Assembly: GCF_000423005.1 (NCBI RefSeq)
Contig: NZ_KE383968.1
Coordinates: 267,482-331,481, forward strand
Length of the DNA: 64,000 nucleotides
From: Gelidibacter mesophilus DSM 14095
GTDB taxonomy: Bacteria; Bacteroidota; Bacteroidia; Flavobacteriales; Flavobacteriaceae
Reading direction: 5' to 3'
Positions 8,663 to 17,117 of the stretch are shown here, in pieces. The notes under the pieces are model-generated. The model was not told where the DNA came from, did no database searches, and was given only the letters and a program-made list of their open reading frames with translations. Made by a program: the position numbers and the translations under genes. Within the stretch, counting starts at the first letter, position 1, and every line of letters starts with the position of its first letter.

Positions 8663-10498
8663 TTACTGATAGCCTTCCGCTTGCAATTGAAAAAGTTGTG
8701 CATATAGCCCTTCGTTTTCCATTAATTGCTCATGAGTTCCTATTTCCAAGACTTTACCTGCCTCTAAGACCAAAATACGATCGGCTTGCCGGACCGTGCT
8801 GAATCTATGAGAAATAATGATACTCGTTTTACCTCGGGTCAGTCCGATAAATCGTTGAAAAACATCACTCTCCGCTTTAGCATCCAAGGCCGATGTAGGT
8901 TCATCTAGAATCATCACTTCAGCATCTTTCATGTATGCTCTTGCCAAGGCCACTTTTTGCCACTGGCCTCCTGAAAGTTCCTGGCCCTTATAAAAACGTT
9001 TGCCTAATTGTTGGTCATATCCTTTTTTTAAACCTGAAATAACGTCGTTGGCTAAACTTAATTGGGCTGCATTCTCAATTTTTTCTTGATTATCCAATTG
9101 ATCAATAGCTCCTATGGCAATGTTTTCTCTGACGGTAAACTCATATCGGAAAAAATCTTGAAAAATGACACCGAAAAATTCTTGATAGGCATCCATCTTA
9201 AATCGGTTGATATTGATGCCATCCAACAATATTTCGCCAGAAGTAGGCTCATAAAAACGCAACATCAATTTTGTCAAGGTTGTTTTTCCGGCGCCATTTT
9301 GACCCACAAAAGCCATTTTTTCTCCCACAGCAATTTTAAAGCTGACTCCTTTTAAAATCTCAGATTCAGAATCAGGATACGAAAAATGAACATTACAAAA
9401 CTCAAAACCCGATTTTATTTTATCAGGCAAAGGTTGATCTTCATCGTGTTTTGGAACAATCGAAATATCCACAAATTCAAAATAATCCTTCAAATAGAGT
9501 GCACTCTCAGTAATTCGTGTGAATTTTGAGAAGAAATCCTGTAGATTCCGAGTCAATCGATTAAAGGAACCCGATAAAAAAGTCAATTCACCTAGGGTAA
9601 TTACGCCAGAGATAACACGATAGATAATAAAAATATAAGCACCATAATAGCTAAGGGTTCCTAGAACGTTGAATACGAACCCAAGAGCTGAACGCTTGAT
9701 GGCTAGTTTTTTATTCAATTGATAATATTCTTCGGACAGGTTTTTAAATCGGTCTACGATAAAATCCGTCAATCCAAAAAGTTTGATTTCTTTAGCGGTG
9801 ACATTATTCGCACCAATAAATCTAAGATAATCCAGTTCGCGCCGTTCAGCAGTCCAACCTCTTGCCAAAGAATATTGCTGTTGGCTGAACCAAATTTCAT
9901 TTACAAACGATGGTATAATACTCAGCACTAATAAGATAATCAAATACGGCTCAAAGTAGATCAAACCAGCCACTAAAGTTGCAATGGAAATCAAACTTTG
10001 AATTTCACCTAACGCATTTGAGATGAGTCCCACGCGACCTGAGGTTTGCATTCTAGCACGTTCCAACTTATCATAAAACTCCGAATCCTCAAGCAGACTG
10101 ATATCTATTTGATTGGTTTTTTTTATGATAGTAACCGAAGATTCAATGGAATAGGCATCACCTAAAAGGCCGTCCGTTAAAGAAATGGCGCGACTCATGA
10201 GATCAGAAAGAACAATGAGGCCTAATTCAATCCCCACATACGTCCATAGTTGGGTTAAATCTGACGAATCTGTATTGGTCTGAAGAATGATCTCATCAAT
10301 AATAAGTTTTCCAACCCATAAGATCACCACCGGCAGTAGGGCGCCTATTAGTCTGCAGAAAGCTGATAAAAGAAATAACCTTTTATTTGTTCTCCATATT
10401 TCCTTAAAGAAACGCGGGATAAATACCAAGGCACTAAAAGACTTTTTTAAGCTGATTTTATTTTTGTCCTTTAAGGATTTTGGGCTAGGTCTTGGCAT
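8663..10498 (-). CDS. ABC exporter half-transporter (fused permease and ATPase)
   Basis: The 611-residue protein fuses an N-terminal six-helix transmembrane domain (about residues 40-345) to a C-terminal nucleotide-binding domain (about 370-605). The ATPase motifs are complete: Walker A GQNGAGKTT, signature LSGGQWQKVALARA, Walker B VMILDEPTSALD and the H-loop SHR. It would act as a homodimer in the inner membrane. The N-terminus is basic (PRPSPKSLKDKNK) rather than a peptidase domain, so it is not an obvious bacteriocin exporter. The substrate cannot be assigned; lipid, peptide and drug are all possible. The gene stands alone, with 455 non-coding bases upstream. Confidence 0.92.
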   Translation of the reverse strand: MPRPSPKSLKDKNKISLKKSFSALVFIPRFFKEIWRTNKRLFLLSAFCRLIGALLPVVILWVGKLIIDEIILQTNTDSSDLTQLWTYVGIELGLIVLSDLMSRAISLTDGLLGDAYSIESSVTIIKKTNQIDISLLEDSEFYDKLERARMQTSGRVGLISNALGEIQSLISIATLVAGLIYFEPYLIILLVLSIIPSFVNEIWFSQQQYSLARGWTAERRELDYLRFIGANNVTAKEIKLFGLTDFIVDRFKNLSEEYYQLNKKLAIKRSALGFVFNVLGTLSYYGAYIFIIYRVISGVITLGELTFLSGSFNRLTRNLQDFFSKFTRITESALYLKDYFEFVDISIVPKHDEDQPLPDKIKSGFEFCNVHFSYPDSESEILKGVSFKIAVGEKMAFVGQNGAGKTTLTKLMLRFYEPTSGEILLDGININRFKMDAYQEFFGVIFQDFFRYEFTVRENIAIGAIDQLDNQEKIENAAQLSLANDVISGLKKGYDQQLGKRFYKGQELSGGQWQKVALARAYMKDAEVMILDEPTSALDAKAESDVFQRFIGLTRGKTSIIISHRFSTVRQADRILVLEAGKVLEIGTHEQLMENEGLYAQLFQLQAEGYQ

Positions 10499-10953
10499 TT
10501 TTTAATTTTAGGTTTAAAATTCGGCTTTTAGATTGGCATTCGACACCATCAAAAGTGTCAAATAACATTTTGAAGATCACAATTCTCCTTTAGTTGTACA
10601 TTGTTAAAAGGCGATTTTCGATTGAAATAATTCTGATTACAAAATTACATAAAAACCGTATCATTGGTGATGAGTTCATTTCTTTTGGCTATTGATAGGT
10701 GAAATTGAAAACAACTTAAAGTAATAATATTGACCAAAAAAAACCTTATAAGAACACCTTGAGCGCTACGTCAATTCCTTCAACCAAATGACAAGGTGAA
10801 TTAAATAAACAAGGATCATTTCGCAGAATAAAAATATGGTCTTAGCAGGTTTCATAAATATTCCCCTATTATAAATGAGATTTTATTAAATTTACGGTGA
10901 CTTTTAATTGAATTTAGTGCTTTAAACTCCACGGAACCAAAATAATAATTGTT
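10499..10953. other. Intergenic region with no recognised gene
   Basis: These 455 AT-rich bases separate the divergent ABC exporter and beta-barrel genes. I see a small GACAC/GTGTC hairpin near 10541 and a minus-strand TAATTTTG box at 10640-10647 that could serve the exporter gene. I found no convincing reading frame or RNA. Confidence 0.5.
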
Positions 10954-11601
10954 ATAAAGAAATTAATTTTAGTCGCCATAATAGCCTTGGCAAGTTTAGG
11001 TGTGCATGCGCAAAGTGTGAACGTAAGTGTTAATGCTGGGTACGTATTTGATAACAAATTTGACTCCTACTACGATCCTACTGAATTTTACAATGGTAAG
11101 ATTAAAGGAGGTTTTCAATGGGGCGTAGCTGCGGAATACAGAGTGCAGCCAAGTGTTGGAATAGAAATTTCCTATTTCCGGCAAGACACCCATTCGCCGA
11201 CAACCTATTTAATGAGAGGCCAACTTTTAACAAAATTTACCGATTTTGATCTCGGGATCAATTATATCATGTTGGGAGCGAATAAATATTTTAGAGCATC
11301 AAATTCTCAATTAGAAGGGTTTGCTGGTTTAAGTGCCGGTGTATTTACAGCGGGACTTACCAATCCTGATAACGGCAATGAAGCCAGCGTTACCAAATTT
11401 GCATGGGGCGGAAAATTAGGAGGTATTTTTTGGGCCTCCGATAGCGTCGGGATTAAACTTCAAATGCAGATGCTTTCAGCAGTTCAATCTGTTGGTGGTG
11501 GATTTTATTTTGGCACCGGAGGTGTTGGCACAGGAGTCAGCACGTATTCCACCATATATCAATTTAGTTTGGGAAGTGGTCTAGTTTTTAACCTACAGTA
11601 A
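10954..11601 (+). CDS. Small outer-membrane beta-barrel protein with an abnormal start codon
   Basis: The mature protein is a roughly 200-residue beta-barrel (NVSVNAGYVFDNKF..., final strand FSLGSGLVFNLQ) of the outer-membrane-protein superfamily. The first standard start codon in frame is TTG at 10987, inside the signal peptide. Reading upstream in frame gives ATA AAG AAA TTA ATT TTA GTC GCC ATA ATA GCC TTG, that is (M)KKLILVAIIALASLGVHAQ, a perfect signal peptide if the ATA at 10954 were ATG. No ATG, GTG or TTG exists between the upstream TAG (10915) and 10987. I place the start at 10954 as a mutated or non-canonical initiator (ATT at 10948 is an alternative). If the gene starts only at TTG it would lose export. 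A strong terminator follows. Confidence 0.8.
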   Translation: MKKLILVAIIALASLGVHAQSVNVSVNAGYVFDNKFDSYYDPTEFYNGKIKGGFQWGVAAEYRVQPSVGIEISYFRQDTHSPTTYLMRGQLLTKFTDFDLGINYIMLGANKYFRASNSQLEGFAGLSAGVFTAGLTNPDNGNEASVTKFAWGGKLGGIFWASDSVGIKLQMQMLSAVQSVGGGFYFGTGGVGTGVSTYSTIYQFSLGSGLVFNLQ

Positions 11602-11644
11602 ACAATAATCAAATTAGTGCACAATAATTAGTGCATCTCATTTT

Positions 11645-11694
11645 AAAAATCATTCAATTACAAACTCAAAAAGTTAGTCATTGAATGATTTTTT
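11645..11694 (+). terminator. Rho-independent terminator after the beta-barrel gene
   Basis: A perfect 14-bp stem (AAAAATCATTCAAT / ATTGAATGATTTTT) with a 21-base loop ends in a T-run. Confidence 0.75.
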
Positions 11695-11768
11695 GCTTTT
11701 TGATAAAGGTTTATAAGATTATCATTAATGGAAACCTTATAAGAATTGCTAACTCTCGTCAACGTTAC

Positions 11769-11877
11769 GTGTATGGGCAGTGGCGAGGGCTGGTACAAAC
11801 AACTGCAAACAAGTACTTGCCATTGGAAATTCCGCAGGAATTTCCAAGTAAGCGAGGACAAGCCATTGCTTATACAC
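11769..11877. repeat. Imperfect inverted repeat with a central hairpin beside the DUF4304 gene
   Basis: The outer arms GTGTATGGGCAGTGGC (11769-11784) and GCCATTGCTTATACAC (11862-11877) are complementary at 13 of 16 positions. The centre holds a perfect 11-bp stem TTGGAAATTCC / GGAATTTCCAA around GCA (11823-11847). The whole 109 bases can fold as one long stem, like a recombination site or MITE. It lies directly 3' of the DUF4304 gene and is probably part of the same mobile unit. Confidence 0.6.
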
Positions 11878-11883
11878 ATCTTT

Positions 11884-12615
11884 GTTGTGTGGCGTTTTTA
11901 TTTTAGTTCTTCATTATATAAAATAGCTATTTCTTCTATTCTGGCGACCCAAGATTGATTGACTTCTGGCTTCGATTTCTGATTTTCCCATACACCATTT
12001 GTTAGCGTGCTAAAATTAGTCCAGCTTTTTGGTTTTTTCGCTTTTTTATACACTTTATTAATTATTTGTTTAGCAACTTTATCTTTGCCAATTTTTTTAA
12101 AAAGAGCGAACTGACCTAATTCTCCATAAAAGCCCGAAATTTTAGTTCTATCTGAAAAGAACTTTTCTAAGGATAATAAAGTTTTATGATTTTCGAATAA
12201 ATTTTCTATAAGTATCAAATCTTTTTGAAGTTGAATAATTAGGGCAGCAGAACGATTGTCATTCTGTATTTTATACCAATAATCAAGTCCGTCATGTGTT
12301 ATTGTTCCAAGTCTAAATTCAATTAGAGCATCCGTACATTTTGGAAATTTCGGAAGGGAATCTGTTTTCCAGAGTTTTAAATATGTTTCTGGTTCAATAA
12401 AACCAATATTCCCTACAAATGAAAAAGAGTTTTCAAAGTTCATGGAACTTTTTTGAAAATTAAATACTTGGATAATATCGTCAGTCTTTCTATAGAAATT
12501 CGTTCCACTTTTCTTGAAGCCTAACCTCTTAAAGATTGGTGCAACAATATTTTTAATTATTAAATTATATTCTATATTTAATTCCTTGTTCGTCATTTCT
12601 CAAATGCCACACAAC
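11884..12615. repeat. Perfect 10-bp inverted repeats bracketing the DUF4304 gene
   Basis: GTTGTGTGGC at 11884-11893 and its exact reverse complement GCCACACAAC at 12606-12615 lie 4 bases outside one end and 9 bases outside the other end of the single gene between them. That is the layout of a one-gene cassette. No transposase or integrase is in the window. Confidence 0.55.
11898..12596 (-). CDS. DUF4304 domain protein in a cassette-like setting
   Basis: The 232-residue protein matches DUF4304: an N-terminal helix, then IFKRLGFKKSGTNFYRKTDDIIQVFNFQKS. The family consists of soluble proteins of unknown function, often found in accessory regions. No signal peptide or membrane segment is seen. 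The gene lies between the beta-barrel gene and the suf cluster and is bracketed by perfect 10-bp inverted repeats, with a long hairpin-forming repeat on its 3' side. Its AT-rich, Lys/Asn/Ile-heavy coding differs from the neighbouring suf genes. Both points suggest it was acquired as a single-gene cassette. Confidence 0.82.
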   Translation of the reverse strand: MTNKELNIEYNLIIKNIVAPIFKRLGFKKSGTNFYRKTDDIIQVFNFQKSSMNFENSFSFVGNIGFIEPETYLKLWKTDSLPKFPKCTDALIEFRLGTITHDGLDYWYKIQNDNRSAALIIQLQKDLILIENLFENHKTLLSLEKFFSDRTKISGFYGELGQFALFKKIGKDKVAKQIINKVYKKAKKPKSWTNFSTLTNGVWENQKSKPEVNQSWVARIEEIAILYNEELK

Positions 12616-12666
12616 TCGATATATCTTTACCGGCAAGGTCAGGACGGCTTTTCAACCAAGCTTATA

Positions 12667-12990
12667 TTAAAGCATTCCCAACTCCAACTTTGCTTCTTCG
12701 CTCATTAACTCTTGCGTCCAAGGTGGATCAAAAGTGATTTCAACCTCTGCTGATTTGACATCATCCAATGATCTCACTTTTTCTTCAACTTCCATCGGTA
12801 AGCTTTCCGCTACAGGACAGTTAGGAGAGGTTAAGGTCATCAAGATTTTAACTTCATAATCTTCATTTACCAAAACATCATATATTAATCCAAGTTCATA
12901 GATATCTACAGGAATTTCTGGATCGTATATGGTTTTTATAACTCTTAATATTTTTTCGCCCAAAGCGAAAGTGTCTATTTCTTTACTCAT
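12667..12990 (-). CDS. SUF-associated DUF59/MIP18 protein (SufT-like)
   Basis: The 107-residue MIP18/DUF59 protein resembles SufT/YitW, an auxiliary factor that helps mature iron-sulfur proteins. Family motifs are IYDPEIPVDIYELGLIYDV near residues 18-36, LTSPNCPVAESLP with the conserved Cys at about 60, and the C-terminal VEITFDPPWTQELMS. It is the last gene of the minus-strand suf cluster, 204 bases after sufE; that gap is filled by a sufE tail relic and a REP-like palindrome. Cytoplasmic. Whether it delivers clusters to particular targets cannot be read here. Confidence 0.9.
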   Translation of the reverse strand: MSKEIDTFALGEKILRVIKTIYDPEIPVDIYELGLIYDVLVNEDYEVKILMTLTSPNCPVAESLPMEVEEKVRSLDDVKSAEVEITFDPPWTQELMSEEAKLELGML

Positions 12991-13072
12991 TTTTTAAAGT
13001 TTAGGAGTTTAGAAGTTAAAAAATTCAGGAACATTGCAAAAAGCATTCGCCTAAATTTTTAACCTCATCCAC

Positions 13073-13135
13073 TTAATTTAACTGTATTTCATATGCTGAA
13101 GCATACATTTTTTTCTCTAATTCAGGAAGTATTCA
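13073..13135 (-). pseudogene. Relic copy of the sufE 3' end
   Basis: On the minus strand this stretch reads LPELEKKMYASAYEIQLN followed by TAA, while the intact SufE about 120 bases upstream ends IKQLKMYAIAYQTQLN and TAA. Nine of the last eleven residues or their near equivalents agree, and an in-frame TGA lies just before the segment. It has no start codon and is best read as a diverged duplicate of the sufE tail. Confidence 0.55.
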
Positions 13136-13172
13136 AACTTTACTTTGATTACCTACATTACATCTCAATTAT

Positions 13173-13196
13173 GAGATTCCTGCTTTCGCAAGAATT
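13173..13196. repeat. REP-like palindrome at the sufE stop
   Basis: GAGATTCCTGCTTTCGCAAG followed by AATT forms a short stem (ATTCCTGC / GCAAGAAT, one mismatch). A close relative occurs at 53651-53676. It touches the sufE stop codon. Confidence 0.5.
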
Positions 13197-13617
13197 AGTT
13201 TAACTGCGTTTGGTAGGCAATAGCATACATTTTTAATTGTTTAATCATACTCACCAATCCATTGGCACGCGTTGGCGACAAGTGTTCTTTAAGTCCGATC
13301 TCATCTATAAAATCAGTATCAGCGTCAATAATATCTTGTGGATGTTGGTTGGAAAACACGCGTATTAAAATAGCGATAATTCCTTTGGTAATAATAGCAT
13401 CACTATCTGCTGTAAACGCCACCTTATCATCATTCATTTCAGCATGAACCCAAACCTTACTTTGGCAGCCTTTAATAATGTTTTCTTCAGTTTTATATCG
13501 CTCGTCAATAAGAGGCAAGGTTTTGCCCAAATCTATCATATATTGATAGCGCTCTTCCCAATCTTCAAACATTGAAAATTCATCAATCAGCTCTTCTTGT
13601 ATCGCTTTTATAGTCAT
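13195..13617 (-). CDS. sufE: SufE-type sulfur acceptor
   Basis: SufE takes persulfide sulfur from the cysteine desulfurase SufS and passes it to the SufBCD scaffold. The 140-residue length is typical. The active Cys lies in IIKGCQSKVWV (about residue 50), and the C-terminal half has the usual GLKEHLSPTRANGLVSMIKQ motif. It follows the DUF4377/META lipoprotein gene in the minus-strand suf cluster. A TAACTTTG -7 box at 13632-13639 lies 14 bases before the start, so it may also have its own promoter. The stop codon abuts a REP-like palindrome, beyond which a relic of the same tail is found. Confidence 0.95.
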   Translation of the reverse strand: MTIKAIQEELIDEFSMFEDWEERYQYMIDLGKTLPLIDERYKTEENIIKGCQSKVWVHAEMNDDKVAFTADSDAIITKGIIAILIRVFSNQHPQDIIDADTDFIDEIGLKEHLSPTRANGLVSMIKQLKMYAIAYQTQLN

Positions 13618-13700
13618 TCTAAAATTTTATACAAAGTTACAATTTATCTCTTCAACCGCAGCATTTTAACATTGGACATCAAGGTTAAACTCTTTATATA

Positions 13701-14351
13701 TCACTCCGATTTTAAGTAGTTACATTCTATGAGCAGTTCCTGATTATCATCTAATAATTGAAGCTTGTCATCATTTAAAGTGTAAGAGGAGATGCTCGCT
13801 AAAGCATCAAGAAATGCCGTTTCAACTTCAATGTTCTTACACATCATTTTAGTGGAAGACACTTCTGTGATGTCCACGATATTATCTGTCACAACAATTT
13901 TTCCAGAAAACCGATTACAACTTGTATTGCCATTGATTTCATTTTGTGAAAGATCAATTTTAATAAATGGATTTCTGCCAAAACTGTCCATGCTCTTCAC
14001 CCGGGTCACCATCCATGAGCCTTTATCCAAATTTAAAGGTGATTTCGATTTTTGTAAAACCTCAACCAATGTATATCTCAATGATGAGCCGTCTGCTGGC
14101 GGGTTTTCAACCTCTGAAATACTGACTTTTATCTTATAGTAAAAACCTTCAACATAATCAAAACCTTCAATATCATTGTAAAAATAAGTCCAATCAGATG
14201 AACCTTCTTCTTTGATTTGAAGACATTTTTGAGGGGCTACCCCTGTACAATCCACCTTGGCACTTGCAATAAATAGTATTTTATCTTTATTTGATGAACA
14301 TGAAAAAAATAATAATACCATTGAAAAAATGGCTAAAAACTTTGAACTCAT
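13701..14351 (-). CDS. DUF4377/META domain lipoprotein inside the suf cluster
   Basis: The 216-residue lipoprotein has a leader and a lipobox ending at Cys18 (VLLFFSCSS). Residues about 25-95 match DUF4377 (KVDCTGVAPQKCLQIKEEGSSDWTYFYNDIEGFDYVEG is typical in kind), and about 105-216 form a META/HslJ-like domain (WMVTRVKSM, NGNTSCNRFSGKI, TKMMCKNIEVETAFLDAL). It is probably anchored in the outer membrane facing the periplasm. META proteins elsewhere are linked to stress and drug resistance, but the role here is unknown. It lies 26 bases after sufS and 83 before sufE, an odd place for an envelope protein. Confidence 0.87.
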   Translation of the reverse strand: MSSKFLAIFSMVLLFFSCSSNKDKILFIASAKVDCTGVAPQKCLQIKEEGSSDWTYFYNDIEGFDYVEGFYYKIKVSISEVENPPADGSSLRYTLVEVLQKSKSPLNLDKGSWMVTRVKSMDSFGRNPFIKIDLSQNEINGNTSCNRFSGKIVVTDNIVDITEVSSTKMMCKNIEVETAFLDALASISSYTLNDDKLQLLDDNQELLIECNYLKSE

Positions 14352-14377
14352 ATAATTAATTTTGTAAAATCTGCCGA

Positions 14378-15592
14378 TTAGGACAGCATCATTTTTGCTT
14401 TTTTAACCCCTTCAACCAAGGCGTCAATTTCTTGTTTGTTGTTGTAAAATGCAAAAGAAGCTCTAACAGTACCTGGGATTTTAAAATAATCCATGATAGG
14501 TTGCGCGCAATGGTGCCCAGTGCGTACTGCAATGCCCATTTTATCTAGAAGCGTACCAATATCATAGGGATGGATACCTTTCAAATTAAAGGAAATTACC
14601 GAGGTTTTATTCTTTGCAGTGCCATATATCTTTAGACCCTCAATTTCCAAAAGCTGCTTGGTGGCATATTCTAAAAGCTCATGTTCATAAGCACTAATCT
14701 CTTCAAATCCAATAGCGTTCATATAATCAATCGCGGCTCCAAAGGCAATCCCTCCACAAATATTTGGTGTGCCGGCTTCAAATTTGTGGGGTAAATCCGC
14801 ATATGTGGTCCCTTCAAAAGACACTTCTGCAATCATCTCTCCACCGCCTTGATATGGAGGCAGTTTATTGAGCCATTCTTCCTTTCCGTAAAGCATTCCT
14901 ACACCCGTAGGTCCGCACATTTTATGGGCGGAAGCCACATAAAAATCAACATTCAAAGCTTGCACATCGGCCTTAATATGAGGACAGGCCTGTGCACCAT
15001 CAATCAAAACTGCAGCGCCAACTACGTGTGCTTTTTTAATAATGGTTTCTATAGGATTTATAGTCCCCAATGCATTGGAAATATGATTAACAAAAACAAG
15101 TTTTGTTTTTTCAGAAAGCAGATTATCGTAAGCAGATATGACCAATTCGCCTTCATCATTCATAGGAATGACTTTTAAAATCGCGCCACTACGTTCACAC
15201 AACATTTGCCAAGGCACAATATTACTATGGTGTTCTAATGCAGACACCAAAATTTCATCACCCTTTTTAAGAAGTGACGTAAAACCGCTTGCCACCAAAT
15301 TAATGCCATGCGTCGTACCAGAAGTCATGATAATTTCATGCGTTTCTTTAGCATTAAAGTGCTTTTGGATTTTTAGTCGCGCCTCTTCATAATGATCCGT
15401 CGCTTCTTGACTCAAGCTATGCACACCGCGATGGATATTGGCGTTGTAGTTTGAATAATAATCTACAATGGCATCAATAACGTGTTGCGGTGTTTGCGAA
15501 GTTGCAGCGTTGTCAAAATACACCAATGGTTTCCCATTGACTTTTCTTTGAAGTATTGGAAAATCTTTTCTTATATCTTCGACTTGAAACAT
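14378..15592 (-). CDS. sufS: Cysteine desulfurase SufS
   Basis: SufS is a pyridoxal-phosphate enzyme that turns cysteine into alanine plus enzyme-bound persulfide for iron-sulfur assembly. The 404 residues include the N-terminal VYFDNAATSQTP, the PLP-binding Lys in SAHKMCGPTGVGMLYG, and the catalytic Cys362 in RTGHHCAQP, preceding the conserved VRASFAFYN. It is a group II desulfurase (short Cys loop) that needs SufE, which is encoded downstream. It sits between sufD and the DUF4377/META gene. A 155-base gap to sufD holds a MITE-like repeat. Confidence 0.97.
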   Translation of the reverse strand: MFQVEDIRKDFPILQRKVNGKPLVYFDNAATSQTPQHVIDAIVDYYSNYNANIHRGVHSLSQEATDHYEEARLKIQKHFNAKETHEIIMTSGTTHGINLVASGFTSLLKKGDEILVSALEHHSNIVPWQMLCERSGAILKVIPMNDEGELVISAYDNLLSEKTKLVFVNHISNALGTINPIETIIKKAHVVGAAVLIDGAQACPHIKADVQALNVDFYVASAHKMCGPTGVGMLYGKEEWLNKLPPYQGGGEMIAEVSFEGTTYADLPHKFEAGTPNICGGIAFGAAIDYMNAIGFEEISAYEHELLEYATKQLLEIEGLKIYGTAKNKTSVISFNLKGIHPYDIGTLLDKMGIAVRTGHHCAQPIMDYFKIPGTVRASFAFYNNKQEIDALVEGVKKAKMMLS

Positions 15593-15626
15593 GCTTTAAT
15601 TTTTGAAATTTTGAATCACTTTGAGG

Positions 15627-15743
15627 AACGCGGATAGCGCTGATTGCTTATGATAAACGCAGATTTCAATAGGTCAGAACCAAGCTGACATTTATCGAAA
15701 ACAATAATCGGCGACAATCTGCCATATCTGCGTCATCCGTGTT
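15627..15743. repeat. MITE-like inverted repeat between sufD and sufS
   Basis: The ends AACGCGGATAGCGCTGAT (15627-15644) and ATCTGCGTCATCCGTGTT (15726-15743) are complementary at 14 of 18 positions, enclosing about 80 bases. From memory, repeats with CGCGGAT...CTGCGT ends are scattered in many Flavobacteriaceae. It ends 4 bases from the sufD stop. Confidence 0.55.
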
Positions 15744-15747
15744 CTAA

Positions 15748-17061
15748 CTATAGATCGAATCCAATATTAACGCCTAATTTTTTAGCGATAATATTAGTAA
15801 TACGTTGCTTAATTTCAGGGATTTTAACGGAGCTCAGCACGTTGTTGCTAAAAGCATACATCAATAAAGCTTTTGCTTCTTTTTCTGGAATACCTCTTGA
15901 GCGCATGTAAAACATGGCACTTTCATCCAATTGACCAATAGTACATCCATGGGAACATTTCACATCATCAGCAAAAATCTCCAATTGGGGTTTGGTGTTG
16001 ATACTTGCTTTATCACTCAACAAAATATTATTGTTGGCCTGAAATGCATTGGTTTTTTGGGCCTTTCTATCGACTAAAACCTTGCCGTTAAAAACACCTG
16101 TAGAATTGTCGTCAAAAATCCCTTTGTAATCTTGATGGCTTTCGCAATTTGGTTCAATATGGTGCACCAAGGTATTATGGTCTACATGTTGTTTGTCACC
16201 AATAATTGTGGTGCCTTTTAACGTAGAATCAATCCGCTCTCCATTTTGATAAAAATTAAGATTGTTTCGGGTCAGTTTTCCACCAAAAGAAAAGGTATGT
16301 ACCGTTGCACAGCTTTCTTGCTTTTGATTGATGAAGGTGCTGTCAATCAAAGAGGCGTTTTCGTTATCATTCTGGATTTTATAATAATCCACGATGGCAC
16401 GCTTGTCCGCAAAAATCTCAGTAACGCTATTGGTCAACACAGGATTCTCCGTCAAACTTTGATGGCGCTCAATAATTTGAACATGTGAATTTTCATCCAC
16501 GACAATCAAGTTTCGAGGCTGTAACATCAATGCAGCCTCATTTCCTGTTGAAAAATGAACGATTTGAATAGGCTTTGCAACCGATTTGTTCTTTGGAATA
16601 TGAATATAGGCGCCTTCTTGTGAAAATGCAGTATTCAATGATGATAATCCATCTTTAGAAGCCACTTTATTGAAATAATTTTCAATAATAGCTCTGTATT
16701 TTGGATTGGACAATGCCGATGACATTAAACAAACATCCACGCCATCATGGGTCGTTTCAGAAAGATGTGATGAATATTTCCCATCGATAAAGACAATTTT
16801 ATACGTGTCAATGTCATGGATAAAATATTTCTTAATATCATTATAATCGATATGGTTTTCACTTTTCGGAAACACACTATAATCGTGTTTTAAAATACTC
16901 TTTAATGAGGTGTATTTCCAGGCTTCGTCCCTTCTGGATGGGAAGCCTAGCGTTTCAAATTCTTTTATGGCTTCGCTTCGCAGGTCGTGTACCGGCGAAT
17001 CAATATCTACCAGGTTTTCGAATGCCATAAATGAGGCGATGAGTTTTTCTTTTAGTTCCAT
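15748..17061 (-). CDS. sufD: Fe-S assembly scaffold subunit SufD
   Basis: SufD forms the SufBCD scaffold with SufB and SufC, on which iron-sulfur clusters are built. The 437-residue protein has the SufD N-terminal region (FPSRRDEAWKYTSL) and the beta-helix core ending in the family motif FADDVKCSHGCTIGQLDESAMFYMRSRGI, with the conserved Cys and His residues needed at the SufB-SufD interface. It is read on the minus strand after sufC, with a dead four-helix-bundle gene lying between the two. Length and motifs are complete. Confidence 0.96.
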   Translation of the reverse strand: MELKEKLIASFMAFENLVDIDSPVHDLRSEAIKEFETLGFPSRRDEAWKYTSLKSILKHDYSVFPKSENHIDYNDIKKYFIHDIDTYKIVFIDGKYSSHLSETTHDGVDVCLMSSALSNPKYRAIIENYFNKVASKDGLSSLNTAFSQEGAYIHIPKNKSVAKPIQIVHFSTGNEAALMLQPRNLIVVDENSHVQIIERHQSLTENPVLTNSVTEIFADKRAIVDYYKIQNDNENASLIDSTFINQKQESCATVHTFSFGGKLTRNNLNFYQNGERIDSTLKGTTIIGDKQHVDHNTLVHHIEPNCESHQDYKGIFDDNSTGVFNGKVLVDRKAQKTNAFQANNNILLSDKASINTKPQLEIFADDVKCSHGCTIGQLDESAMFYMRSRGIPEKEAKALLMYAFSNNVLSSVKIPEIKQRITNIIAKKLGVNIGFDL

Positions 17062-17117
17062 TCTGTAAGTTTCAAGTTTCTTTTGTTTCTTGTTTCAAGC
17101 TGATTGCACATTCGTAA

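Noticed and set aside
8642-8667. AGTAATCA / TGATTACT inverted repeat at the ABC exporter 3' end
   Set aside because: It overlaps the stop region, is AT-rich and lacks a following T-run, so termination is not supported.
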